This document shows positions 9,591 to 18,665 of a stretch of DNA of 64,000 bases, piece after piece. Every line of letters begins with the position of its first letter. Position 1 is the first letter of the stretch. The position numbers and the translations under genes are program-made. The notes beneath the pieces were generated by a model. It was not told where the DNA came from and made no database searches. It saw only the letters and a list, made by a program, of their open reading frames with translations. This DNA is from JADHLN01 sp965658435. Its GTDB lineage: Bacteria > Pseudomonadota > Alphaproteobacteria > Rickettsiales > JABIRX01. The stretch is taken from contig CBFHSE010000001.1 of the NCBI GenBank assembly GCA_965658435.1, positions 28,995 to 92,994 of the forward strand. Direction: 5' to 3'.

Positions 9591-10754
9591 ATGCAAAATT
9601 ACCTTTTTACTAGTGAGTCAGTATCACATGGACATCCCGATAAAATTGCAGATCAAATATCTGATCTTATATTGGATTATTTTCTTGAGAATGATCAAAA
9701 TGCAAGAGTTGCTGCTGAAAGCTTTGTAACGCCAAAAAGAATTATTGTCTCAGGTGAGGTAAGCTGCAACTTTGGCTGGGAGCAAAAAATAATTGATACA
9801 AAAATTAGGGAGTTAATTAAAAAAATAGGCTATGTTGATGGCTTATTTAACTATAAAGACATTCAAATAGAGATTGATCTTAATAAGCAATCATCCGATA
9901 TTGCTGTTGGTGTAAATGAAGGTGAGGGGCTTGATAAATCCGAAGGAGCAGGGGATCAAGGTATAATGTTTGGTTATGCCAGCAATGAAACAGAAAATTT
10001 TATGCCAGCCCCAATATATTACGCTCATAAAATATTAAGAAGAATTTATCAAGATAAGGAGTTAGGTAAAATCAGTGGTTTTGGTGCTGATGCTAAATCC
10101 CAGGTAACAATGCGTTATATAAATGGTAAACCAGTAGAAATTGATACAATATTGGTCTCTATTCAGCATGATAAAGATTTATCTTTAAGTGAAATAGAAG
10201 CAAATCTTAAGCCTTTAATTTTATCTGAAGTTCCAGATATATTTACTAAAAATACTAAATTTCTTTTTAATCCTACTGGGCAATTTATAATAGGCGGCCC
10301 TGAGAGTGATGTTGGTTTAACAGGAAGAAAAATTATTGTAGATACTTATGGAGGTGCGGCACCACATGGTGGTGGTGCTTTTTCTGGAAAAGATCCTTCG
10401 AAAGTTGATAGATCCGCAGCTTATCTCGCAAGATATTTAGCAAAAAATATTATTGCAGCAGATCTTGCTGAAAAATGTCTAATACAAATATCATATGGAA
10501 TTGGTATAGCAGAACCAATATCATTTTTCTTAGAAACATATGGAACGGGAAAAATCAGAGATAGCGAAATAGCAAATTATCTTACTGAAAATATTGAAAT
10601 GACTCCAAAAGCAATTAGAAAAAGATTTAGTCTTAATAAGCCAATTTATTTACCAACAGCAACATATGGGCATTTCGGGAGAAAGCATATAGGTGAATCT
10701 AGTTTATTTGCATGGGAAAATTTAGATTTAAGCATAGAGTTAAAAAAAACTTAA
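9591..10754 (+). CDS. metK: S-adenosylmethionine synthetase
   Basis: Makes SAM from methionine and ATP in the cytoplasm. Full-length (387 residues) with all hallmarks: FTSESVSHGHPDKIADQISD at the N-terminus (catalytic His), GAGDQGIMFGYA, the phosphate loop GGAAPHGGGAFSGKDPSKVD, and the C-terminal TYGHFGR. The ATG at 9591 gives the expected N-terminus. It is divergent from metE with about 127 bp of readable spacer next to the gap; metE, metK and ahcY in one neighbourhood form most of the methyl cycle. It is followed after 22 bp by the SemiSWEET gene on the same strand. Confidence 0.98.
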   Translation: MQNYLFTSESVSHGHPDKIADQISDLILDYFLENDQNARVAAESFVTPKRIIVSGEVSCNFGWEQKIIDTKIRELIKKIGYVDGLFNYKDIQIEIDLNKQSSDIAVGVNEGEGLDKSEGAGDQGIMFGYASNETENFMPAPIYYAHKILRRIYQDKELGKISGFGADAKSQVTMRYINGKPVEIDTILVSIQHDKDLSLSEIEANLKPLILSEVPDIFTKNTKFLFNPTGQFIIGGPESDVGLTGRKIIVDTYGGAAPHGGGAFSGKDPSKVDRSAAYLARYLAKNIIAADLAEKCLIQISYGIGIAEPISFFLETYGTGKIRDSEIANYLTENIEMTPKAIRKRFSLNKPIYLPTATYGHFGRKHIGESSLFAWENLDLSIELKKT

Positions 10755-10776
10755 GTAAAAATAAAGCAGCCTAACT

Positions 10777-11040
10777 ATGATAGAAATTATAGGTTATATC
10801 GCAGCAAGTTTAACTACTATTTCTTTTATACCTCAAGCCTTGAAGGTAATAAGAACTAATGATGTTAAGGCTCTGTCTTTAAAAATGTATGTTATATTAA
10901 ATATTGGATTGTTTTTATGGCTAATCTATGGTTTGCTAACTATTTCAATGCCCTTAATATTAGCAAATTCTATTACTTTGTTTTTTACGGGTTTCATCTT
11001 ATTTAAAAAAACAAAAGATAGCTTAGGTAATAAATCTTAA
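10777..11040 (+). CDS. SemiSWEET-type sugar transporter (PQ-loop / MtN3 family)
   Basis: Predicted small sugar uniporter of the inner membrane; the unit has three helices and works as a dimer. The 87-residue protein has three hydrophobic stretches (about residues 3-20, 38-56 and 60-77) and the PQ-loop motif F-I-P-Q at about 17-20. Length and order match bacterial SemiSWEETs. It lies 22 bp after metK, probably in the same transcript, and converges on thiS. Substrate unknown; with pgi nearby, sugar import is a reasonable guess. Confidence 0.85.
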   Translation: MIEIIGYIAASLTTISFIPQALKVIRTNDVKALSLKMYVILNIGLFLWLIYGLLTISMPLILANSITLFFTGFILFKKTKDSLGNKS

Positions 11041-11046
11041 TTTGTT

Positions 11047-11247
11047 CTAACCGCCTCCAACAAACTCAACTAACTCAATTTTGTCACCCTCTTTAATTTC
11101 TCTTTCTTCATATTGACTAACAGGTAAGATATCTAAATTTATTTCAATAGCTACCATGTTGGGATCAATATTATATTTTTTAAAAAGATGAGAAATTTTC
11201 AGATTCTTCTCTATATTAGTGATTTTACCATTTAAAGTAATTTGCAT
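11047..11247 (-). CDS. thiS: Thiamine biosynthesis sulfur carrier protein ThiS
   Basis: Small ubiquitin-like protein whose C-terminal glycine is made a thiocarboxylate and delivers sulfur for the thiazole ring. The 66-residue protein begins with a beta-grasp strand (MQITLNGK) and ends V-G-G-G, giving the required terminal Gly-Gly; the middle contains an MVAIEIN strand typical of ThiS. It is on the strand opposite thiG, about 2.2 kb away, instead of beside it as is usual. Convergent with the SemiSWEET gene across 6 bp. Confidence 0.88.
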   Translation of the reverse strand: MQITLNGKITNIEKNLKISHLFKKYNIDPNMVAIEINLDILPVSQYEEREIKEGDKIELVEFVGGG

Positions 11248-11301
11248 TTTGAAAAATCAAATAATATTAATAGAAAGATAATGTAATATGATAAAATTAT
11301 C

Positions 11302-12090
11302 ATGCAAGATGTAAAAAAAACACTAAAAACCTATATTCAAGCTGGAGTAACTGAATTATATCAAGATAATAGTAGAGATTTGATATCTGAGAAAGCTGAA
11401 AAAAAAGTTTTAAATAAAAATAATCTTGATAATGCTGCTAAAAAAAACAGTTTAATTTCTGAGTTAAAACCAATAAATCAAGCAGTTAAAGAAGCTAAAA
11501 GCCTAGCAGATAAAGCAAAAACTTTGTCTGAGCTAAAAGATATTTTGAGTAAATTTGAAGGTTGTGAGTTATATAAAACTGCAAAAAATTTAGTTTTTTC
11601 AGATGGAGATGAAAATAGTGATGTGATTCTAATAGGAGAGGCGCCAGGTGCATCTGAGGATGAGCAAGCAATACCTTTTTGTGGTATAAGTGGAAAATTA
11701 TTGGATGATATTTTTAGATCAATTGGCAAAACTAGAGATAATAATCTTTACATTACTAATAGTGTCTTTTGGAGACCACCTGGCAATAGAAGGCCAACAG
11801 ATGAAGAGATAGCAATTTGCAGGCCCTTTGTTGAAAGGCATATTTATTTAAAAAAACCAAAATTAATTATATTAATAGGAGGAACTGCCTTAGCTTCAAT
11901 CTTGCCTGAAATTAATGATACTATTTCAAAAATTAGAGGTAAAATAATGCAATATAAAAATCCATATCTTGATAATGAAATTGCAATTACTGCAATTTTT
12001 CATCCTTCATATTTATTGCGCCAACCCTTAAAAAAGAAAATTATGTGGCAAGACATGATGATGATTAATGATCATTTGCTAAATAATTGA
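11302..12090 (+). CDS. Uracil-DNA glycosylase, family 4-like
   Basis: Removes uracil from DNA as the first step of base excision repair. Motif 1 is GEAPGASEDEQAIPF (about residues 112-126) and the C-terminal motif is HPSYLLRQP (about 234-242). Family 4 enzymes carry a 4Fe-4S cluster held by four Cys. Compared with Thermotoga-type sequences, here the first Cys is Phe (F-E-G-C) and the third is Trp (F-W-R-P-P); the second and fourth are kept. As I recall, other alphaproteobacterial members share this pattern, so the cluster may be absent or altered in the whole subgroup. About 90 low-complexity, Lys/Ala-rich residues precede the domain. The stop is TGA. Confidence 0.87.
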   Translation: MQDVKKTLKTYIQAGVTELYQDNSRDLISEKAEKKVLNKNNLDNAAKKNSLISELKPINQAVKEAKSLADKAKTLSELKDILSKFEGCELYKTAKNLVFSDGDENSDVILIGEAPGASEDEQAIPFCGISGKLLDDIFRSIGKTRDNNLYITNSVFWRPPGNRRPTDEEIAICRPFVERHIYLKKPKLIILIGGTALASILPEINDTISKIRGKIMQYKNPYLDNEIAITAIFHPSYLLRQPLKKKIMWQDMMMINDHLLNN

Positions 12091-12140
12091 TTTATTATTG
12101 AATTTTGTTCTGTATGATTTTTTAAAAATAATCGTAATAT

Positions 12141-13445
12141 ATGAAAATAGTGAAAAACCAATTTGAAGATTTTAAAGTTAAAGATATTTCCCTAGCTTCA
12201 GCTGGAAGAAAATCAATTAATTTAGCAGAAAAAGAAATGCCAGGTTTAATGGCTTTAAGAGAAGAATATCAAAACGAAAAACCTTTAAAAGGTGCAAAGA
12301 TAATTGGTTGTTTACATATGACAATTGAAACAGCTATTTTAATAGAAACATTACAAATTTTAGGAGCAGAGGTCAGATGGAGTTCATGCAATATTTTCTC
12401 AACTCAAGATGAGGCAGCAGCAGCTCTTGCTGCAACAGGAACTCCCATTTTTGCGTGGAAAGGAGAAACAGAAGAAGAATATGAATGGTGTATAAGGCAA
12501 ACAATTAAAGCTGAAAATTGGCAGCCAAATATGTTGCTTGATGATGGAGGTGATTTAACTAAAATTATGCACCAAGAATATCCTGAAATGTTAAAAAATA
12601 TTAAAGGTGTATCTGAAGAAACTACTACCGGAGTTTTAAGATTGAATGAAATGGAAGAAAAATCAGGATTAAAAATCCCCGCTATTAATGTTAATGATTC
12701 GGTTACAAAATCAAAATTTGATAATCTTTACGGTTGTAAAGAGTCTTTAATTGATGGTATCAAAAGAGCAACAGATTTTATGATAGCTGGAAAAAGAGCC
12801 TTAGTTTGTGGTTATGGTGATGTTGGAAAAGGTTGTGCTAAGGCGTTGGCATCACAAGGTGCAATTGTAACTGTAACAGAAATTGATCCAATATGTGCCT
12901 TGCAAGCTTCTATGGAAGGCTATCAAGTTTTAACAATAGAAGATGTTGTTGAAAATACTGATATTTTTGTAACTGCAACAGGTAATAAAGATATAATTAA
13001 TTACTCGCATATGGAAAAAATGAAGGATAATGCAATTATTTGCAATATTGGTCATTTCGATAATGAAATAGAAATGAGTGCATTATCTAAACTTGAAAAA
13101 ATAAATATAAAACCACAAACTGATATTTACAAATTTCCTTGTGGTAAAGAAATTATAATTTTAGCTGAAGGAAGATTAGTTAATTTAGGTTGTGCAACAG
13201 GTCATTCAGCTTTTGTCATGAGTACATCATTTACCAATCAAGTTTTAGCACAAATAGAGCTATTTAAAAATAACGAAAAATATAAAAATAAACTTTATGT
13301 ATTGCCAAAAAAACTTGATGAAAAAGTTGCTAAATTACATTTAAAAAAACTAGGTGTTAAACTAACAAAGCTTAATAGAGAGCAAGCTGAATATATTAAT
13401 GTTCCTGAAGATGGACCCTTTAAAAAAGATAGTTACAGGTATTAA
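12141..13445 (+). CDS. ahcY: S-adenosylhomocysteine hydrolase
   Basis: Splits S-adenosylhomocysteine into adenosine and homocysteine, closing the methyl cycle with MetE and MetK. Full-length at 434 residues. The NAD-binding loop [11 protein letters not shown] is near residue 223-233, the substrate/NAD segment with [19 protein letters not shown] precedes it, and the C-terminus PFKKDSYRY is the usual family ending that reaches into the partner subunit. The ATG at 12141 fits. The stop is followed without any spacer by the thiG start, so the two are almost certainly one transcript. Confidence 0.97.
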   Translation: MKIVKNQFEDFKVKDISLASAGRKSINLAEKEMPGLMALREEYQNEKPLKGAKIIGCLHMTIETAILIETLQILGAEVRWSSCNIFSTQDEAAAALAATGTPIFAWKGETEEEYEWCIRQTIKAENWQPNMLLDDGGDLTKIMHQEYPEMLKNIKGVSEETTTGVLRLNEMEEKSGLKIPAINVNDSVTKSKFDNLYGCKESLIDGIKRATDFMIAGKRALVCGYGDVGKGCAKALASQGAIVTVTEIDPICALQASMEGYQVLTIEDVVENTDIFVTATGNKDIINYSHMEKMKDNAIICNIGHFDNEIEMSALSKLEKINIKPQTDIYKFPCGKEIIILAEGRLVNLGCATGHSAFVMSTSFTNQVLAQIELFKNNEKYKNKLYVLPKKLDEKVAKLHLKKLGVKLTKLNREQAEYINVPEDGPFKKDSYRY

Positions 13446-14237
13446 ATGGCTAAATTATATCACGATAGACCATTAGAAATTGGCAGCTATTCATTTTCTT
13501 CACGCTTAATAATAGGAACGGGAAAATATAAGTCATATGAAGAAAATGCAAAAGCATTAGAGGCTTCGGGAGCTGAAATTATTACAGTAGCTCTTCGAAG
13601 AGTTAATGTAATTGATAAGGAGAATGAAAAATTACAAGATTACATAAGTCCAAAAAACTATACATATTTGCCAAATACTGCTGGTTGCTACAGTGCAGAA
13701 GAAGCTGTTAGAACCTTAAAGCTTGCAAGGGAAGTAGGAGGTTGGAAGTTAGTTAAACTAGAAGTTATTGGATCCAAAGAAAATCTCTTTCCTGATATGC
13801 ATGAAACATTAATAGCTACCGAAAAACTTACCAAAGATGGTTTTGAAGTTATGGTATATGCAAATGACGATCCAATTTATGCAAAAAAACTAGAGGATGC
13901 TGGAGCTGTTGCTATAATGCCTTTAGCAGCACCAATTGGTAGTGGATTAGGAATTCAAAATAAAACAAATATAAATCTAATAATAGAGCAGGCAAATATA
14001 CCTGTTATAATTGATGCAGGTATAGGAACTGCTTCAGACGCAGTAATTGCAATGGAAATGGGTTGTGATGCAGTTATTCTAAATACAGCAATATCAGGTG
14101 CTTCTAATCCAGAATTGATGGCACGTGCTATGAAGCATGCAGTTATATCTGGAAGAGATGCATATCTAGCAGGTAGAATGGTAAAAAAACAATATGCATC
14201 GGCATCATCTCCAACTAGAGGTCTAATAGCTTCTTAA
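13446..14237 (+). CDS. thiG: Thiazole synthase
   Basis: Forms the thiazole phosphate ring of thiamine from deoxyxylulose phosphate, dehydroglycine and ThiS thiocarboxylate. The 263-residue TIM barrel shows the N-terminal [10 protein letters not shown], the Schiff-base Lys in VKLEVIG (Lys104) and the phosphate-binding end [10 protein letters not shown] and [11 protein letters not shown]. The start codon directly abuts the ahcY stop. No thiH, thiO or thiF is next to it, and thiS lies apart on the other strand, so the pathway is scattered. An AT-rich hairpin follows (14256-14278). Confidence 0.96.
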   Translation: MAKLYHDRPLEIGSYSFSSRLIIGTGKYKSYEENAKALEASGAEIITVALRRVNVIDKENEKLQDYISPKNYTYLPNTAGCYSAEEAVRTLKLAREVGGWKLVKLEVIGSKENLFPDMHETLIATEKLTKDGFEVMVYANDDPIYAKKLEDAGAVAIMPLAAPIGSGLGIQNKTNINLIIEQANIPVIIDAGIGTASDAVIAMEMGCDAVILNTAISGASNPELMARAMKHAVISGRDAYLAGRMVKKQYASASSPTRGLIAS

Positions 14238-14255
14238 AATAGTTTTTTTTGTAGT

Positions 14256-14278
14256 AATATCATTAAAAATATGATATT
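14256..14278 (+). terminator. AT-rich hairpin after thiG, possible weak terminator
   Basis: Perfect 8-bp inverted repeat aatatcat / atgatatt with a 7-nt loop, followed by gttttatt. There is no GC-rich stem, so termination strength is doubtful. It lies between thiG and the next gene. Confidence 0.35.
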
Positions 14279-14316
14279 GTTTTATTAGGTATGTTAATCA
14301 AATATTAGTTAGATGA

Positions 14317-16017
14317 ATGATTAAATCAAAAGATTATTCATTATTAAATAAAAATATTATCAAAGCGATAAAAAAAGAGTCCTGGAAGTTAAATATTTTA
14401 AGTCTTATTTGGACAGCAGGACCAGTAACCTATATTTGTTTAAATATTGGTTATTACTTTAGTTATGGAATATTAGCTCCGAAGCATATTTTTATTTATT
14501 TTGCAGTTTTTACAGCAATGCTTGGAATAGCATCAATTATTAGCCGAATTACATACCGTCTTACCATCGGAAATAATTTAGATAATACAGAGAATATTCT
14601 AAAAACTCTAACTAATAAAATGCCTGAGCTACTTAATATAATTAGGAATGCATATCTAGAGAATGTAAATGAAGTTGAGCAAAGAATATCTGCTAGTAAG
14701 ATAATTTTACAAAATCCAGACTCTACAGAATTTGCAATTGAAAGAGCGATATTTGAACTCACAAAGAATAAAAAATTTGCAGAAAATGCTAAGGAAATTG
14801 AGTTATATAGAAAACATAGCTTGCATATTTTAGCTAAAGCAAAATTTGCTGAGATTGAAGCTAAAGCAAGTAAATATTACATAGAAATTAAGCATTATTC
14901 TCCAAAGACTGCAGATCTATTTATAAATAGATTGCAAGCTATAATTCCAGATAAAAAAAAGGGGGTAGAAAGAGATGAAGGATTTATATCGAGGATATTA
15001 ACAGCAGGACATCAAAATAATTTTGATACAATAATTCTACCAGATATTTATGAGATTATTATTTTAGCCATAGAGTTAATTAATGGAAGAGAAATAAATA
15101 ATTATGCCATTTCTTATAAAGGAAATAATCAATATATTAAGAGTTTACGTAAGCTAGATAAAGCTTATGATAATTATTATTATTCCTATAAAAAAACTCA
15201 GCATTTATTATATTCTCTAATTACTTATATAAATAATAATTTAAATACTAAAACTGAATTACCGCATTCATTTAAAAATATTTCAAAAGAAACTAATAAA
15301 GATTTAGCAAAAATAATTTCTTCATTACAGAAGCAACTAAAATCATCTAAGGATAGAAAAGAGATTAATAAAGTATTTAGGCTTTATAATATGGTGGTAA
15401 AGCATAATAATCTCTGTAGAAATAGGTTAAAAAACTTTATAAAAGTAAAAAGAGAATTTGATTCTTTAAAACAAAAAAATTTAAAATTATTAAAATCTAA
15501 TCACATCGGATCAGGTATTAAGATCATAAAATCCAAAATATTTTTAGATACTGAAGGCAGGTTAGAGGCTATTGAAAAATTAGTGAAAGAAATTAATGCC
15601 ATTAATTTGAAAAATGTTAATATTAATCAATTAAAAATATTAGCTTTTAAAATTGCAGAAATTCTTGATAAAGAAATTAATCTAACTAATAATTTTCATA
15701 GAAATTCAATCGAAAATTCTAATGCAATCTTCTTTTCAAATAATGATTTAAGCACAACTATAGAAGTTAGGTATTATTTTATTTCTTCAATTATTAAAGA
15801 AATTAAAGCAAATGATGATAAAATAATTAGAAACTTACTTAATGATTTACTCGCCAATCAAAATATTGAATTAAATGACAGAAATATCAAAATCTTAAAA
15901 GATCATTACAATATTTCTGAAGCTATTCTGAATAACCTAAACCCGAATATTAAAAATAATAAATATAATAATATTTCACGGGCATATTTTAAAAAGATAA
16001 ATAAATCTAATAGTTAA
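14317..16017 (+). CDS. Unrecognised protein: two N-terminal membrane helices, long helical body
   Basis: I do not recognise this 566-residue protein. Two hydrophobic helices lie at about residues 25-48 and 57-77. The remainder is rich in Lys, Glu, Asn and Ile and looks almost wholly alpha-helical, with several stretches of coiled-coil character (for example around residues 340-430), so it is probably a membrane-anchored helical protein with a long domain on one side. No enzyme motif is visible. The last 11 nt overlap the 3' end of valS on the other strand. Base composition matches its neighbours. Confidence 0.72.
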   Translation: MIKSKDYSLLNKNIIKAIKKESWKLNILSLIWTAGPVTYICLNIGYYFSYGILAPKHIFIYFAVFTAMLGIASIISRITYRLTIGNNLDNTENILKTLTNKMPELLNIIRNAYLENVNEVEQRISASKIILQNPDSTEFAIERAIFELTKNKKFAENAKEIELYRKHSLHILAKAKFAEIEAKASKYYIEIKHYSPKTADLFINRLQAIIPDKKKGVERDEGFISRILTAGHQNNFDTIILPDIYEIIILAIELINGREINNYAISYKGNNQYIKSLRKLDKAYDNYYYSYKKTQHLLYSLITYINNNLNTKTELPHSFKNISKETNKDLAKIISSLQKQLKSSKDRKEINKVFRLYNMVVKHNNLCRNRLKNFIKVKREFDSLKQKNLKLLKSNHIGSGIKIIKSKIFLDTEGRLEAIEKLVKEINAINLKNVNINQLKILAFKIAEILDKEINLTNNFHRNSIENSNAIFFSNNDLSTTIEVRYYFISSIIKEIKANDDKIIRNLLNDLLANQNIELNDRNIKILKDHYNISEAILNNLNPNIKNNKYNNISRAYFKKINKSNS

Positions 16018-18598
16018 TTTTAATTTGCAAAGATTTCCTTTTCTCTATTTGTAAATTTTTGATATTGCCAACTAAAATTAAATCATTAATTAAATACTCA
16101 TTTAAATTAAAATTCTCGGCAAAAATTTCAACTGAGCAATCTTTTTTCAAAGAAAAATTATGATCTGATTTATCTTTTCTAATAAAATCAATAATATCTA
16201 TAGTTTTTTCAGCCTGACTTAAAAGATCATCAGGGCAATTATATTGGAATTTTGGCCATGTATTTTTTTTATGTATAGAGATTATTTCTTTATGTTTATC
16301 TGGGAAAATTAAAGAAAATAATTCTTCTGTAATATGTGGTAAAAAGGGAGCATATAATTTAAGTAGATTATCTAAAATAAAATTAATTGTATATGCAGCA
16401 CTTAATGATGATTTTTTAATCTCGGCATTATCTAATTTAGGTAAGAAATCCTTAATATTTTTTTCATTACCATAAGCTCTTGCTTTAGATATTTCTAGAT
16501 AATTATCACAAAAATCTTTCCAAAAGAAATTATCAATAGCAGCTAATGCTTTTGCATATTCATAATGTTCAAATTCTTTGGCTGCTTTACTGATAGTTCT
16601 GCTTAATTTTGTAAGAATCCACTTATCAAAAGTACAATAAACAAAATTAAGTTGTTCAGATTTGTTATTAATATCAATTTTATCTAGATGAATAGCGGCA
16701 AATTTTGCAGCATTCCATAATTTATTCACTAGTTTTTTTCCAACACCAAGTAAATCTTCGGAATAAGCAGTATCTGCTCCAAGAGCAGAATTAGCAGACC
16801 AATATCTTACCACATCTGAGCCTTTTTCTTCAATTAATTTTACCGGTGTGATAACATTACCTTTTGATTTTGACATTTTAGTTTTATCGCTAGCCAAGCA
16901 CCAACCAGATATCATTAAATTATACCAAGGTAATTTACCCTCATGTAAATAAGATTTTACTATTGTATAAAAAGCCCAACTCCTAATGATTTCATGAGCT
17001 TGGGGTCTAAGGTCTGCTGGAAATAATTTTTCATGTCTGTCATTATTTACAGCAAATTCATCGCTAATAGCTTTGCTTGATATTTGTGGTGAAACAGAGC
17101 TTGTTGCCCATGTATCCATAACATCACTATCAGCATAAATCATAATTTTCTCACCATCTTTTTCGGCTTCAAAAATACCTTCTGCAATTTTTATGGCTGA
17201 ATCTTTATATTTATTTGGTGGGCTATCCATAGGATCAATAGGCAGCTCATTAACATCAGCAATTATTCTTTCTATTTCTTTATCATCTTTTATTACATAC
17301 CAAATTGGAAAAGGCACTCCAAAAAATCTTTGCCTTGAAATACACCAATCATAATTTAATCCATTTATCCATTGCTCAATTCTTATTTTCATATAATTAG
17401 GGTGCCAATTAGCCTGATTAGCCATTTTTAATAATTCCTGTTTTTTATCTAATATTTTAATAAACCATTGAGGTTTTATAAGAATTTCGATTGGGCTACC
17501 AGATCTTTCAGCGCATTTTACAGGATGATTAATAGCTTCTTGTTTTACTAATAAATTATTATTTTTGATAATTTCTAAAATTTTTACTCTGGCATCCTTT
17601 GCCTTAAGACCAACTATATCATTATAATAATTCTGATAGTTTTTTAAATCACAATATTGCTCTAAGCTATCTTGTAAATCTTCGTCAAATTCTTTGATTT
17701 TACCGTATTTATTAAGAATTATTCTTTCGGCCAATTTATGGTTCTTCCACCATGTAACATCCATCATATCACCAAAGCTACAGCACATTACAATTCCAGT
17801 TCCTTTATCTTTTTCAACTAAAGAATCTGCAATTATGGGAACTTTTACGTTAAATAATGCAGTTAAAGCATTTTTACCAATAAGCTTTAAATATCTTTCA
17901 TCCTCTGGATGCACAAAAATTGCTATACATGCTGGTATTAATTCTGGTCTTGTTGTAGAAATGACAATATGCTCATCGCTATTTTCAAGATTAAAAGAAA
18001 TATCATTCATATGAGAATTAATATTTTTATCTTCAAGATCAGCTTGCGCAAGTGCAGTTTGATCTATTGGGTCCCAATAGGTTGGCTCATTTTTTCTGTC
18101 TAAATGATTTTTATGATATAAGTCTAAAAAAGATAATTGAGATATTTTACGAGTATCTGGTGAAATAGTTTGATATTCTTGTTGCCAATCAATTGATAAA
18201 GCTATTGATTTAAAAAGATTCCTGAAATCTTCTTCGGCATTTTTAACTACTTCTTTGCAAATTGCTACAAATTCACTTCTGGCTATCTGAGAACCTTTTA
18301 TTTTTTTTGATTTTTCAACTAATCTTTCAGTGGGAAGGCCATTATCATCAAAGCCCATAGGGTAAAAAACATTTTTACCTTTCATGCGCATATATCTTGC
18401 AATGAAGTCTGCTTGGCTATAACTAAAAACATGCCCCATATGTAACATTCCTGATACTGTTGGAGGAGGGGTGTCGATAACAAAATTATCTTCACGCTTT
18501 AGAGAATCATCCCAAGCAAATATTTCGTTTTTTAACCAAAATTCCTGCCATTTTTTTTCTATTTTTGCAGTATCATATTTTTTTGGAAATTCTTTCAT
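16007..18598 (-). CDS. valS: Valyl-tRNA synthetase, archaeal/Rickettsiales-type
   Basis: Charges tRNA-Val. The 863-residue class I synthetase has the HIGH-type signature HMGHVFSYSQAD near residue 56 after TPPPTVSGMLH, an editing domain (TTRPELIPACIAIFVHP), the KMSKSKGN loop, and an anticodon-binding C-terminal third. N-terminal wording, VFSYSQADFIARYMRMKGK, and the lack of the long C-terminal coiled coil resemble the archaeal form known in Rickettsiales rather than the ~950-residue E. coli form (recalled family knowledge). It starts at ATG 18598, divergent from the outer-membrane protein gene across 67 bp. Confidence 0.95.
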   Translation of the reverse strand: MKEFPKKYDTAKIEKKWQEFWLKNEIFAWDDSLKREDNFVIDTPPPTVSGMLHMGHVFSYSQADFIARYMRMKGKNVFYPMGFDDNGLPTERLVEKSKKIKGSQIARSEFVAICKEVVKNAEEDFRNLFKSIALSIDWQQEYQTISPDTRKISQLSFLDLYHKNHLDRKNEPTYWDPIDQTALAQADLEDKNINSHMNDISFNLENSDEHIVISTTRPELIPACIAIFVHPEDERYLKLIGKNALTALFNVKVPIIADSLVEKDKGTGIVMCCSFGDMMDVTWWKNHKLAERIILNKYGKIKEFDEDLQDSLEQYCDLKNYQNYYNDIVGLKAKDARVKILEIIKNNNLLVKQEAINHPVKCAERSGSPIEILIKPQWFIKILDKKQELLKMANQANWHPNYMKIRIEQWINGLNYDWCISRQRFFGVPFPIWYVIKDDKEIERIIADVNELPIDPMDSPPNKYKDSAIKIAEGIFEAEKDGEKIMIYADSDVMDTWATSSVSPQISSKAISDEFAVNNDRHEKLFPADLRPQAHEIIRSWAFYTIVKSYLHEGKLPWYNLMISGWCLASDKTKMSKSKGNVITPVKLIEEKGSDVVRYWSANSALGADTAYSEDLLGVGKKLVNKLWNAAKFAAIHLDKIDINNKSEQLNFVYCTFDKWILTKLSRTISKAAKEFEHYEYAKALAAIDNFFWKDFCDNYLEISKARAYGNEKNIKDFLPKLDNAEIKKSSLSAAYTINFILDNLLKLYAPFLPHITEELFSLIFPDKHKEIISIHKKNTWPKFQYNCPDDLLSQAEKTIDIIDFIRKDKSDHNFSLKKDCSVEIFAENFNLNEYLINDLILVGNIKNLQIEKRKSLQIKINY

Positions 18599-18665
18599 TT
18601 AATAGATGATAATTAATTTGTAGGGAGTAATAATAAACATATTAAACAAAATTGGTAGAAAATTT

